A stretch of DNA of 64,000 nucleotides. Origin: Streptomyces griseoruber (lineage in GTDB: Bacteria; Actinomycetota; Actinomycetes; Streptomycetales; Streptomycetaceae). Of the stretch, positions 43,422-51,516 are shown piece by piece (positions within the stretch are counted from its first letter, which is position 1; each line of letters starts with the position of its first letter). The position numbers and the translations under genes were made by a program. Under the pieces are notes generated by a model. That model was not told the DNA's origin. It searched no databases and worked only from the letters and a program-made list of their open reading frames with translations. The DNA is taken from the NCBI RefSeq assembly GCF_001514205.1, contig NZ_KQ948777.1, positions 114,895 to 178,894 of the forward strand, written 5' to 3'.

Positions 43422-44015
43422 TCACATGGTCAGCAGCATCGCCACCATCCCGATCCCCATCGACAGCCGGCACGCCCGCGCCAGCTCGGGACGGTCGCTC
43501 CAGCCGAGGGCGCCCCCGGCGGACCCGGGAACGCTCCCGGCCCCACCGCCCCCGCCGGCCACGGACGCCCCCGTCGCCGGCAGCAGCCGCGCCCCCGAGA
43601 GGAGGACGTATCCGGCGAAGTACAGCAGCAGCACGCCCGTGAGGAGCGGGACGCCCGAGGCGGCCGCGCCGTGCGCGTGCGCGTGGGACGGCGAGAGGGC
43701 CGTCGCGACCGCCATGTAGACCATCGCCGAGGTGCCCACCAGGTGATGCAGATGATGGGTGTGCGTACGCGCCGCCCACAGGGCCCGCAGCGCGGCCGCG
43801 CCGAACACCGCCGCATACGCGGGCCAGGCCCACGGGGGCGGGGTGAACACCGGCGGCGGCACCGCCATCACCGCCATCCCGAACCCCATGAGCGCCTCGC
43901 CGCCGGCGGCTCTGCGCTGTTCCTCCACATGGCTGCGCATCCGCAGCAGACAGTAGGCACCGGTCGCCGTACACAGCGTGACCAGCAGCCAGCCGGGCGA
44001 AGTCGGTCCGTGCAC
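43422..44015 (-). CDS. DUF5134 membrane protein
   Basis: 197 residues with about five or six membrane helices and His-rich loops (ARTHTHHLHHLVG and SPSHAHAHGAAA), a pattern I associate with DUF5134 and suggestive of metal binding. The frame stays open far upstream, but the GTG at 44015, with GGGGAGG 5 bases upstream, gives a normal N-terminus (MHGPTSPGWLLVTLCT). The function is unknown. It lies 93 bases from the M56 gene on the same strand and is divergent from the FUSC-MarR operon. Confidence 0.82.
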   Translation of the reverse strand: MHGPTSPGWLLVTLCTATGAYCLLRMRSHVEEQRRAAGGEALMGFGMAVMAVPPPVFTPPPWAWPAYAAVFGAAALRALWAARTHTHHLHHLVGTSAMVYMAVATALSPSHAHAHGAAASGVPLLTGVLLLYFAGYVLLSGARLLPATGASVAGGGGGAGSVPGSAGGALGWSDRPELARACRLSMGIGMVAMLLTM

Positions 44016-44144
44016 GCGCACCTCCCCGCTCGACGGTCGCGTCGAGAGTTGCGATGCCCACGGCACGCGGCGCGCACGCGGCGCAACGATGTACACGGGG
44101 AGCACTCGAGGGAGCACGCCGGGTGAGCGATGATCCAGCGATTC

Positions 44145-44156
44145 TTTACGAGTAAA
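44145..44156. promoter_or_regulatory. Operator-like palindrome TTTAC-GA-GTAAA
   Basis: A perfect inverted repeat (5-base arms, 2-base centre) at the promoter of the FUSC-MarR operon, 16 bases before the predicted ATG at 44172. MarR proteins bind such AT-rich palindromes, so it may be the MarR binding site. Confidence 0.6.
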
Positions 44157-44171
44157 ACACGTGCTAAATTG

Positions 44172-45872
44172 ATGAGCATGCCCGGACCCCGCCTCCCGCT
44201 GGCCGGCGTACTGAGCCTCGGCCGTCCCTCCGACATCTGGTTCAAGCCGGCCCTGAGCGTCGTCGCCGCGGTCGCCCCGCCGAACCTGGTCCTGCTGGCG
44301 CTCGGCCGGCTCGACCTGGCGGCGTACACGATGGCCGGGTCCCTGTGCGCCCTGTACGCCCACAACCGCCCCTACGCCGCCCGCGCCCGGGTCCTCGCCC
44401 TGGTGGTCCTGGGCATGACCGGCGGCCTGGCCCTCGCGCTCCTGGCGTCCGCGCTCACCGCGGACCCGGTGCTCCTGGTCACCGTCGGCGCGCTGCTGGC
44501 CGCCGCCCAGAAGGCGCTCTGCGACGCGACCCGCCTCGGACCGCCCGCCAACGTCGTCCTCACCTTCGTCAGCTCCGCCGCGCTGTTCACCCCGCAGACC
44601 CTCGGCCGGATCCCCGGCCATCTGGGCCTGGCGCTCGCCGCGGGCTCCTGGGCCTGGCTGATCGGCATGGCGCCGGGGCTGCTGCGCCCGCACGGCCCGG
44701 AGCGCCGGGCCACCGCCCACGCCCTGCGCACGACCGCCGCATACGTCGCCGCCCACGCGACGGGGACGCACGGGACGCCGCCGTACGGCCCCGCCGAGGG
44801 CCGCGCCCGCGCCGCCGCTGCCGCCGCCGTCCACGCGGCCTGGCAGACCCTGCTCGCCGCCCGCACCCCGGGCCCGCGGCCCGCCGAGCGCCGCAAGGAC
44901 ACCCACCGCGCCCTGGAACGGCTCCTCGTCCGCGCCGAGACCGCCCTCGCCGCCCCCGCCGACACCGACCCGGAACGCCTGCGGACCTGGGCCCGCGCCC
45001 TGCACGGCACCGGCCCGGTCCCTCACCCCGACGACCTCCCCGACGACGAACTCCTCGGCATCGCCGCCGAACCGGCCACCGGTCAACCGTCGTTGTGGCA
45101 CAGGCTGGGCCCGCTCGCCCCCATCGCGGCCCGCACCGCCCTCGGCTGCGCCCTCGCCGGATACGCCTCCCTCGCCCTCGGCGTCGGCCGCCCCTACTGG
45201 GCCCTGGTCACCGCCGCCTCTCTCTACCAGGCGAACGTCACCCTCACCTGGAACCGTGCCGTCCAGCGCGTCGTGGGCAATCTCGCCGGCGTCCTCGCCT
45301 TCGCCGCGCTCGTCCCCCTCGCCCACCTCCACCAGGCGGTCCTGGTCCTGGTCTGCCTCGCCCTCAACTTCGGTGCGGAGGCGCTGATCAGCCGCAACTA
45401 CTGGCTCGGCAGCGTCTGTGTGACCCCGATGGCCCTGCTCATCACCGAGTTCGCCCACTACCAGGACGCGGGCCGGCTGATCACCGAGCGACTGGTGGAC
45501 ACCCTCGTCGGCGCGGCCGTCGGCTTCGTCGCCGCGGTCGCCGTCACCAACCGCCGCTCCGGCGACCGCCTGGAGCGGTCCCTGACGGCCGTGTCGGAGG
45601 CCCGTGACCGCGCCGCGCGCCTCCTGGCGCAGCCGCAGCCCGCCCCCGCCGTGCCCCTGGAGTCCGCCCGCCGCGCCCTCGCCGCCGCGCTGGTGGACCT
45701 GCGGGCCACCGCCGACACGGCGTCCGGCGAGTGGCGGCGGCGCGCCCTGCCCGAGGAGCGGGTCGTGGCGGCCGAGCGGTCCGGACACCGTACGCTCGCC
45801 GCGACGGTACGGCACCGGGGCCTGTCCCCGGGCCGGGAGGCGACCACGAGAGCGGAGGGCGTACGGCGATGA
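44172..45872 (+). CDS. FUSC family transporter-like membrane protein
   Basis: About 566 residues: a first hydrophobic helical cluster (about 30-165), a soluble Ala/Arg-rich middle, and a second cluster (about 330-470) with GVGRPYWALVTAASLYQANVTLTWNRAVQRVVGNLAGV, shortened to its key GRPYWAL and RVVGNLAG elements typical of FUSC/YccS proteins. It is a probable efflux component. ATGs at 44130, 44172 and 44178 are possible, none with a strong ribosome site; the mRNA may be leaderless. The stop overlaps the MarR ATG (ATGA). Confidence 0.85.
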   Translation: MSMPGPRLPLAGVLSLGRPSDIWFKPALSVVAAVAPPNLVLLALGRLDLAAYTMAGSLCALYAHNRPYAARARVLALVVLGMTGGLALALLASALTADPVLLVTVGALLAAAQKALCDATRLGPPANVVLTFVSSAALFTPQTLGRIPGHLGLALAAGSWAWLIGMAPGLLRPHGPERRATAHALRTTAAYVAAHATGTHGTPPYGPAEGRARAAAAAAVHAAWQTLLAARTPGPRPAERRKDTHRALERLLVRAETALAAPADTDPERLRTWARALHGTGPVPHPDDLPDDELLGIAAEPATGQPSLWHRLGPLAPIAARTALGCALAGYASLALGVGRPYWALVTAASLYQANVTLTWNRAVQRVVGNLAGVLAFAALVPLAHLHQAVLVLVCLALNFGAEALISRNYWLGSVCVTPMALLITEFAHYQDAGRLITERLVDTLVGAAVGFVAAVAVTNRRSGDRLERSLTAVSEARDRAARLLAQPQPAPAVPLESARRALAAALVDLRATADTASGEWRRRALPEERVVAAERSGHRTLAATVRHRGLSPGREATTRAEGVRR

Positions 45873-46414
45873 CGGCGACGCGGGGACCAGCGGCGGCCGG
45901 GGACGGGGCGAGGAGGGACACCGTCGCGACGGTGGTGGGGCAGTGGCAGGCGGTGCGGCCCGACCTCGACACCGGGCCCATGGAGATCATCGGCCGTGTC
46001 AACCGCTGTGCCGCCCTGCTCCAGCAGGCCGAGGACGCGCCCCTGCGCCGGGCGGGCCTGAGCCGCCCCGAGTTCGACCTGCTCGGCGCACTGCGCCGCA
46101 CCGGCCATGAACTGACCCCCGGCGACCTGGCCCGGGAGACCTTCTCCTCCGGAGCCGCCGTCACCAAACGCCTCAAACAGCTCACCGAACGCGGCCTGGT
46201 GGAACGCCGGGGCGACACCCGCGACCGCCGCGTCGCGCACCTGCGTCTCACGGACGCCGGCCGCGACCTCGTCGACGCCGTCCTCCCCGAGCAACTCGCC
46301 TACGAGCGGGCCGTGCTGTCCGCCCTCGACCGTGATCGCCAAGGCGAACTGGCCGGGCTGCTGGGCGAGTTGCTGAGCCGCCTGGAAGGGCACATGCGGA
46401 CCGTCCGGGCCTGA
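45869..46414 (+). CDS. MarR family transcriptional regulator
   Basis: 181 residues. The winged HTH is clear: LRRAGLSRPEFDLLGALRRTG, LTPGDLARETFSSGAAVTKRL (recognition helix) and the wing RRGDTRDRRVAHLRLTDAG. It is cotranscribed and coupled (ATGA) with the FUSC gene; ligand-controlled repression of its own operon is the usual arrangement. GGAGGG lies 12 bases upstream of the ATG. Confidence 0.94.
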   Translation: MTATRGPAAAGDGARRDTVATVVGQWQAVRPDLDTGPMEIIGRVNRCAALLQQAEDAPLRRAGLSRPEFDLLGALRRTGHELTPGDLARETFSSGAAVTKRLKQLTERGLVERRGDTRDRRVAHLRLTDAGRDLVDAVLPEQLAYERAVLSALDRDRQGELAGLLGELLSRLEGHMRTVRA

Positions 46415-46422
46415 GGCGTCAA

Positions 46423-46441
46423 CCGGCGTTCCGGACGCCGG
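46423..46441. terminator. Hairpin between convergent MarR and VOC genes
   Basis: CCGGCGT (46423-46429) and ACGCCGG (46435-46441) pair perfectly around a 5-base loop within the 30-base gap between convergent genes. Confidence 0.6.
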
Positions 46442-46444
46442 GGT

Positions 46445-47209
46445 TCACCCCTCGTCCCCCGCCCGGTACACCCCGAACACCGCGCCCTGCGGATCCCTCA
46501 GTACGGCGATCCGCGGGCCGTCGGGCACCGACGTGGGCTCCATCGGCGCGGTGCCGCCCGCAGCCGTCGCCGTGGCGGCGGAGGCGTCCACGTCGGCCAC
46601 CGCGAAGTACGGCAGCCAGTGCGGCGGCACCTCCGGCGGGAACGTCTCGTCCATCCTGATCATGCCGCCGAAGTCGGCGCCACCGACCCCCCACTGCAGA
46701 TAGTTCTCCGACGGGCTCACGGTCCAGCCGAAGACGGTGGTGTAGAAGGTCTCCGCCCGGTCCGGGTCGCGGGTCAGCAGCTCCACCCAGCCGAGCGAAC
46801 CGGGAGCGTTGAACAGTCCCGCGCCCGGGAAGGCCCGCGCCTGCCACAGCTGGAACGCGGCTCCGCCCGGATCGAGGGCGACCACGAAACGGCCCACGTC
46901 GAAGATGTCCATCGGGCCGACCAGCACCTTGCCGCCGGCCTCGGTGACCAGCCGTGCGCTGACATCGGCGTCGGTCACCGCGAAGGACACGTTCCAGGCG
47001 CACGGCTGCGCCTTCTGGTACAGGGGGGTCAGCGCGGCGACGGCCGCCTCGCCGAGGTGCGCGACGGTGTAGCCGCCGGCCTCCTGCCGGGGATCCGTCT
47101 CCGCACGCCAGCCGAACAGCTCCGCGTAGAACCGCTTCGCCGCCTCCGGATCACTGGTCCCCAGCTCGGCCCAGCAGGGCCCGCCGGGCACGGGCGCGTC
47201 GAGCTTCAT
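46445..47209 (-). CDS. Two-domain VOC (glyoxalase-like) family protein
   Basis: 254 residues with two VOC modules in tandem (about 8-125 and 140-250), each starting with a W-x-E-L or WVELLTRD segment and ending AAFQLWQ / AVFGVYR. This resembles the actinobacterial CFP30B-type glyoxalase-like proteins, of unknown substrate. ATG 47209 follows GGAAGGA. Confidence 0.92.
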   Translation of the reverse strand: MKLDAPVPGGPCWAELGTSDPEAAKRFYAELFGWRAETDPRQEAGGYTVAHLGEAAVAALTPLYQKAQPCAWNVSFAVTDADVSARLVTEAGGKVLVGPMDIFDVGRFVVALDPGGAAFQLWQARAFPGAGLFNAPGSLGWVELLTRDPDRAETFYTTVFGWTVSPSENYLQWGVGGADFGGMIRMDETFPPEVPPHWLPYFAVADVDASAATATAAGGTAPMEPTSVPDGPRIAVLRDPQGAVFGVYRAGDEG

Positions 47210-47343
47210 GACGTTCCTTCCAGAAAAGGGGACCCCTCCAGCACGCTAAGCCCGCCCTGCCGCCCCGGCATCCGCTCACGCATGCGACAGGGGCCGGCAT
47301 CACCCCCCAGGGGCGCGCCCGCCGACCGAGTCGGCGGACTGCC

Positions 47344-47736
47344 TCAGATCCCCGGCCGATACCTGATCGGATGATCCGCCGGCACCTCCACCACCACGAT
47401 CGGCGTCCCGTCCGGATCCTCGATCCACATCTCCACCAGCCCCCACGGCTCCGTCACCGGCGCCCGCACGACAGCGACCCCCTTCGCCCGCAGCTCCTCA
47501 TGCGCCGCCGTCACGTCCGCGACCTGCAACCACAGCCGTACGGCAGGCTCCGGCGGCGTCCGCGAGCGCCCCGAGAGCTCCAGGAAACCGCCGCCGAGGA
47601 AGTAGACGACCCCGCGCTCCGGCCCCGTACCGAACTCGCGGTAGACCGCGAGGCCGAGCTGTTCGCCGTAGAAGGCACGCGAGCGTTCGGGGTCGGTGGG
47701 GCGGAGGAGGACCCTGCTGCTGAGTACATGCACCAT
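47344..47736 (-). CDS. Single-domain VOC family protein
   Basis: 130 residues with a glyoxalase/dioxygenase-like fold: LSSRVLLRPTDPERSRAFYGEQLGL, RLWLQVADVTAAHEEL and MWIEDPDGTPIVVVEV. Metal-ligand positions are only partly conserved. Substrate unknown. ATG 47736 has a poor ribosome site. It lies 134 bases downstream of the two-domain VOC gene and is probably separately transcribed. Confidence 0.9.
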   Translation of the reverse strand: MVHVLSSRVLLRPTDPERSRAFYGEQLGLAVYREFGTGPERGVVYFLGGGFLELSGRSRTPPEPAVRLWLQVADVTAAHEELRAKGVAVVRAPVTEPWGLVEMWIEDPDGTPIVVVEVPADHPIRYRPGI

Positions 47737-47847
47737 GCGCCGGGAGCCTAGTGGCCCGCCGCCGTGCCGAGCGGCCGGACGGGCCCGGCGCGGGTGGGGA
47801 TACCCTCGTCCGAGTCCCAGCCGCGCCACACACCGGAGACCGCCCGC

Positions 47848-48387
47848 ATGGACACCGCCGCCACCGCCCCCACCTTCCGTGACGCCACCGACGCCGATGT
47901 GGACGAGCTGGTCGCGCTGGTCGAGTCGGCCTACCGCGGGGAGTCGAGCAGGGCCGGCTGGACCACGGAGGCGGACATCCTCCAGGGCCAACGCACGGAC
48001 CCCCAGGGGGTTCTGGAGATCATCGGGTCGGCCGACGGACGGGTGCTCACGGTCGAGCGGGACGGTCGGATCGTCGCCTGCTGCCAGCTCGAACACCGGG
48101 GTGACCACGCCTACTTCGGCATGTTCGCGGTCAGCCCCACGGCCCAGGGCGGCGGTCTCGGCAGGATCGTCCTCGCCGAGGCCGAGCGGCAGGCCCGCCA
48201 GGTCTGGGGCGCCACCGAGATGCGCATGACGGTGATCTCCGTACGCGACGACCTCATCGCCTGGTACGAGCGCCGCGGCTACCGCCGCACCGGACGGATG
48301 ACGCCCTTCCCCTACGGCGACGAGCGCTTCGGCATCCCGCAGCGCGACGACCTCCAGTTCGAGCTGCTGGTCAAGCCGCTGTCCTGA
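47848..48387 (+). CDS. GNAT family N-acetyltransferase
   Basis: 179 residues. The GNAT fold is shown by FRDATDADVDELVALVESAYRG at the N-terminus, an acetyl-CoA loop region GMFAVSPTAQGGGLGRIVLA (Q/R-x-x-G-x-G variant) and YERRGYRRTGRM. The substrate is unknown. ATG 47848 follows CGGAGA by 8 bases. It is convergent with the GDPD gene, 6 bases apart. Confidence 0.92.
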   Translation: MDTAATAPTFRDATDADVDELVALVESAYRGESSRAGWTTEADILQGQRTDPQGVLEIIGSADGRVLTVERDGRIVACCQLEHRGDHAYFGMFAVSPTAQGGGLGRIVLAEAERQARQVWGATEMRMTVISVRDDLIAWYERRGYRRTGRMTPFPYGDERFGIPQRDDLQFELLVKPLS

Positions 48388-48393
48388 CCCGCC

Positions 48394-49077
48394 TCACGCG
48401 GTGAAGCGCCCCGTGCGTCTGATCTCCGGGTAGTCGGTGGTCGCGCCGTCCAGCTCCAGCGCGCGCACCAGCCGCAGCTGGTACTGGGTGTTGACGACCC
48501 AGCCGATGATCCGCAGATCCCGTCTGCGGGCCTCCTCGACGATCTCCAGGGTGAGGCGCCGCAGGTTCAGGCACACGGTCGTCGCCCCGGCGTCCGCGGC
48601 CCGGGAAACGATGTCGAGGCCGAAGCGGCTGCCGATCAGCGCGGTGCGTACGCCGGGGACCAGCCGGGCCATCTCGGCCACCGCCTCGTCGTGGAACGAG
48701 GACACCTCCACCCGGCCCACCAGATCCCGGTCGCGCAGCACCTCGGCCAGGGCCCGCGCCGCCTGCACGTCCTTGATCTCGGCCTGCAGCGGCAGCGTCA
48801 CGGCGTCCAGGACCTCCTCGAACACCGGCACGCGCTCCCCGCGCCCCGCGTCCAGGGTCTTCAGCTCCGCGAGCGTCTGGTCGGCGATGGGTCCCGTCCC
48901 GTCGGTGGTACGGTCCACGTCCGGATCGTGCATGACCACCAGGGCGCCGTCCTTGCTCAGATGCAGATCGAGTTCGATCACATCGAGGCCGGCTTCCTCG
49001 GCGGCGACGAACGAGCGGAGGGTGTTCTCGGGCTCGACACCCATGACGCCGCGATGACCGATGGTGACGAAGTTCAA
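48394..49077 (-). CDS. Glycerophosphodiester phosphodiesterase
   Basis: 227 residues, TIM-barrel GDPD: GHRGVMGVEPENT near the N-terminus with catalytic His and Glu, IELDLHLSKDGALVVMHDPDVDRTTDG with metal ligands and second His, and LQAEIKD. It hydrolyses glycerophosphodiesters to glycerol-3-phosphate and an alcohol. There is no signal peptide, so it acts in the cytoplasm. The start is a TTG at 49077, the only start codon that gives the conserved N-terminus. Confidence 0.92.
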   Translation of the reverse strand: MNFVTIGHRGVMGVEPENTLRSFVAAEEAGLDVIELDLHLSKDGALVVMHDPDVDRTTDGTGPIADQTLAELKTLDAGRGERVPVFEEVLDAVTLPLQAEIKDVQAARALAEVLRDRDLVGRVEVSSFHDEAVAEMARLVPGVRTALIGSRFGLDIVSRAADAGATTVCLNLRRLTLEIVEEARRRDLRIIGWVVNTQYQLRLVRALELDGATTDYPEIRRTGRFTA

Positions 49078-49282
49078 GACGGGACTCGCTTCCGTCGACG
49101 AGCGGGTGCGCAGATCCGCAGCCTAACGGCCCGGGCTCGTCATGGACACGTGTAGATGCCGTTGGTCGCAGCGGGTACCCGCCCTGAGCGGAACCAGTCA
49201 CTCCTCCGATGTCGGACAGGAAAAACTCACGTGAACCCGTGGGTGCGCAGGATAATTTCCGGCAGTCCCCCTTGCTGGAGGA

Positions 49283-49317
49283 AACCTCGTATGCATACGG
49301 TGTCCATACGCGAGGTT
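49283..49317 (+). promoter_or_regulatory. Stem-loop in the 5-prime region of the DUF6421 operon
   Basis: AACCTCG (49283-49289) pairs with CGAGGTT (49311-49317) and TATG (49290-49293) with CATA (49305-49308), with a 2-base bulge and 11-base loop. It also contains the palindrome GTATGCATAC (49289-49298). It lies 19 bases before the DUF6421 ATG. Confidence 0.6.
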
Positions 49318-49336
49318 CTCCCGTGGAGGATGGGAC

Positions 49337-50734
49337 ATGACGGAAATTCTTGTGCAGGCGGCGACGGGGGAGCGGGTTCCTCCCGGCACCAGGGTGGTGG
49401 AGCACCCGGCGTGGCCCGTGCTCAAGGATGCCGTGGAGCGGATCCGCCCCTGGCAGTCCAAGGACGGATCGGTCGACTTCACCGCCGTCGACGCCCCCGA
49501 GCGCGCCGAGGCCGAGCAGGCCGTGGAGGAGGTGATCGACGCGGTCGAGGAGCTGTCCCCGCTGCTCCCGCACGACGCCGACTACCACCGGGCCCTGGTG
49601 AAGGACCTGCGCCGCTGGGCCGAGGGCGGCTTCGAGGTGCCGGACTTCCTCGACTCGCTGCTGGCCTTCCAGCCCGCCGCGAACCGCGCCGACGGCCTCC
49701 AGCACCTGGTCGTCTTCCCGATGTACACCCAGAACGGCAACCCGGACCGCAACCTCGAGGCGGTCGTGCTGCGCATGGTCTGGCCGGACTGGCTGGCCGA
49801 GCTGGAGCGCACCCGCTACGACAACCCGCTGTTCTGCGGCATCAAGTTCGAGGACTTCACCTCCGGCTACGACACCAACTCGGCCGTGCTCTTCCCGGAG
49901 ACCATCGCCGTCCGGGAGGCGCCGGAACGTTTCTCCTGGGGTGGGATCTTCTGCGACCGCGAGGCCGCCCGCTTCCGCCGGGTCACCGACGCCGCCGTCG
50001 GCATCCTGGGCCTGGAGCTCCCCGAGGACATCGCCGCCATGGTCCACGACCAGAAGCGCTGCGAGGAGGCCTTCGTCCTGTGGGACATGGTCCACGACCG
50101 CACCCACAGCCACGGCGACCTGCCCTTCGACCCGTTCATGATCAAGCAGCGCCAGCCGTTCTGGATGTACGGCCTGGAGGAGCTGCGCTGTGACCTCACC
50201 GCCTTCAAGGAGGCCGTGAAGCTCGAGGCCGACGGCGTCCCGCAGGCCCGTGACGTGCAGTACGCGGTCCTCTTCGACCGCATGTTCCGCTTCCCGGTCA
50301 CCGGCGAGCGCGTCCGCAACTACGACGGCCTCGGCGGCCAGCTGCTCTTCGCCTACCTGCACCGGCACGACGTCGTCCGCTGGACCGACAACAAGCTGCA
50401 CATCGACTGGCAGCGCGCCCCGCAGGTCACCAACGAGCTGTGCGCCGAGATCGAGAAGCTGTACCGCGACGGCATCGACCGCCCCAAGCTGGTCCACTGG
50501 TTCGCCGGCTACGAGCTGGTCTCCACCTACCTCTCCCCGCACCCGGGCTCCCGCTGGGCCAAGGGCCCCGACGCCCTGGATCTCTCGCAGCCGCCGCGCA
50601 AACTCGTGGATGACGTGCTTCCCGACGAGTTTCCGCTGAGCATGTTCTATGAGGCACTGTCCAAGAAGCTCAAGAACGTGATCGCCTCCACCAGGGGCAT
50701 CACGGCGGACAGCGCCGAGAGGGTCGCCGCGTGA
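49337..50734 (+). CDS. DUF6421 family protein
   Basis: 465 residues, soluble and acidic. I recognise the family from FPMYTQNGNPDRNLEAVVLR, GIKFEDFTSGYDTNSAVLFPE, VLWDMVHDRTHSHGDLPFDPF and LVHWFAGYELVSTYL. Conserved His/Asp/Glu positions (DMVHDRTHSHGD) suggest a metal site, which is inference. The function is unknown. It is the first gene of an operon with an SDR and a threonine aldolase, so it may belong to an amino-acid or amino-alcohol pathway. ATG 49337 follows GGAGGATGGGAC. Confidence 0.88.
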   Translation: MTEILVQAATGERVPPGTRVVEHPAWPVLKDAVERIRPWQSKDGSVDFTAVDAPERAEAEQAVEEVIDAVEELSPLLPHDADYHRALVKDLRRWAEGGFEVPDFLDSLLAFQPAANRADGLQHLVVFPMYTQNGNPDRNLEAVVLRMVWPDWLAELERTRYDNPLFCGIKFEDFTSGYDTNSAVLFPETIAVREAPERFSWGGIFCDREAARFRRVTDAAVGILGLELPEDIAAMVHDQKRCEEAFVLWDMVHDRTHSHGDLPFDPFMIKQRQPFWMYGLEELRCDLTAFKEAVKLEADGVPQARDVQYAVLFDRMFRFPVTGERVRNYDGLGGQLLFAYLHRHDVVRWTDNKLHIDWQRAPQVTNELCAEIEKLYRDGIDRPKLVHWFAGYELVSTYLSPHPGSRWAKGPDALDLSQPPRKLVDDVLPDEFPLSMFYEALSKKLKNVIASTRGITADSAERVAA

Positions 50735-50769
50735 GCGACCGTACGGACACCGCTCAGCAGGAGGCAAGG

Positions 50770-51516
50770 ATGGGGAACGGCGCTCTCAACGGTGCGGTGA
50801 TCGCGGTGGCCGGCGCGGGGGGACCCGCCGGCCGTGCGGCACTGCTCCGGCTCGCCCGCGCGGGCGCGACCGTCGTCGGCTCGGACAACGACCCCGAGCG
50901 CCTGGCGGAGGCCGTCGACCACGCCCGTTACGAGGCCGGCGGCGCCACCGTCACCGGCGACACCGTCGACCTGCTCGACCTGAACTCCACCCGTGACTGG
51001 GCCAACCGCGTGGAGAAGGACTTCGGCCGGATCGACGGACTGGTCCACCTCGTCGGCGGCTGGCGCGGCAGCGAGACGTTCGTCAAGACGAGTCTGGACG
51101 ACTGGGACTTCCTCGAACTGCTGCTCGTCAAGACCGTGCAGCACACGTCACTGGCGTTCTTCGAGGGCCTGCAGCGCAGCGAGCACGGGCGGTACGTGCT
51201 GATCAGCGCGGCCGGTGCCTCGCATCCCACCGCGGGCAACGCCGCCTACGCCGCCGCCAAGGCCGCCGCCGAGGCCTGGACCCTCGCGCTCGCGGACGCC
51301 TTCCACAAGGCCGGGGGCGCCGCGGGACCCACCTCCGCGGCTGCCATCCTGGTGGTGAAGGCGCTGGTGCACGACGCGATGCGCGCGGACCGGCCCAACG
51401 CGAAGTTCGCGGGCTTCACCGATGTCACGGACCTCGCCGAGGCGATCGCCGGCGTCTGGGACAAGCCCGCCTCCGAAGTGAACGGACAGCGTCTGTGGCT
51501 CACCGAGAAGCCGTGA
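50770..51516 (+). CDS. Short-chain dehydrogenase/reductase
   Basis: 248 residues. Rossmann start GAVIAVAGAGGPAGRAAL, LVHLVGGWRG, and the catalytic Tyr-x3-Lys in AAYAAAKAAAEAW with Ser in LISAAGASHPT. It would oxidise or reduce an alcohol/ketone with NAD(P). A GTG at 50731 overlaps the DUF6421 stop (GTGA), but ATG 50770 has a strong GGAGG 5 bases upstream and fits the family N-terminus. It is followed by the aldolase gene in overlap. Confidence 0.9.
   Translation: MGNGALNGAVIAVAGAGGPAGRAALLRLARAGATVVGSDNDPERLAEAVDHARYEAGGATVTGDTVDLLDLNSTRDWANRVEKDFGRIDGLVHLVGGWRGSETFVKTSLDDWDFLELLLVKTVQHTSLAFFEGLQRSEHGRYVLISAAGASHPTAGNAAYAAAKAAAEAWTLALADAFHKAGGAAGPTSAAAILVVKALVHDAMRADRPNAKFAGFTDVTDLAEAIAGVWDKPASEVNGQRLWLTEKP

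Noticed and set aside
43422..45815. Long minus-strand extension upstream of DUF5134
   Set aside because: The part beyond 44015 is antisense to the FUSC gene; the GTG at 44015 has a good ribosome site and a normal membrane-protein N-terminus.
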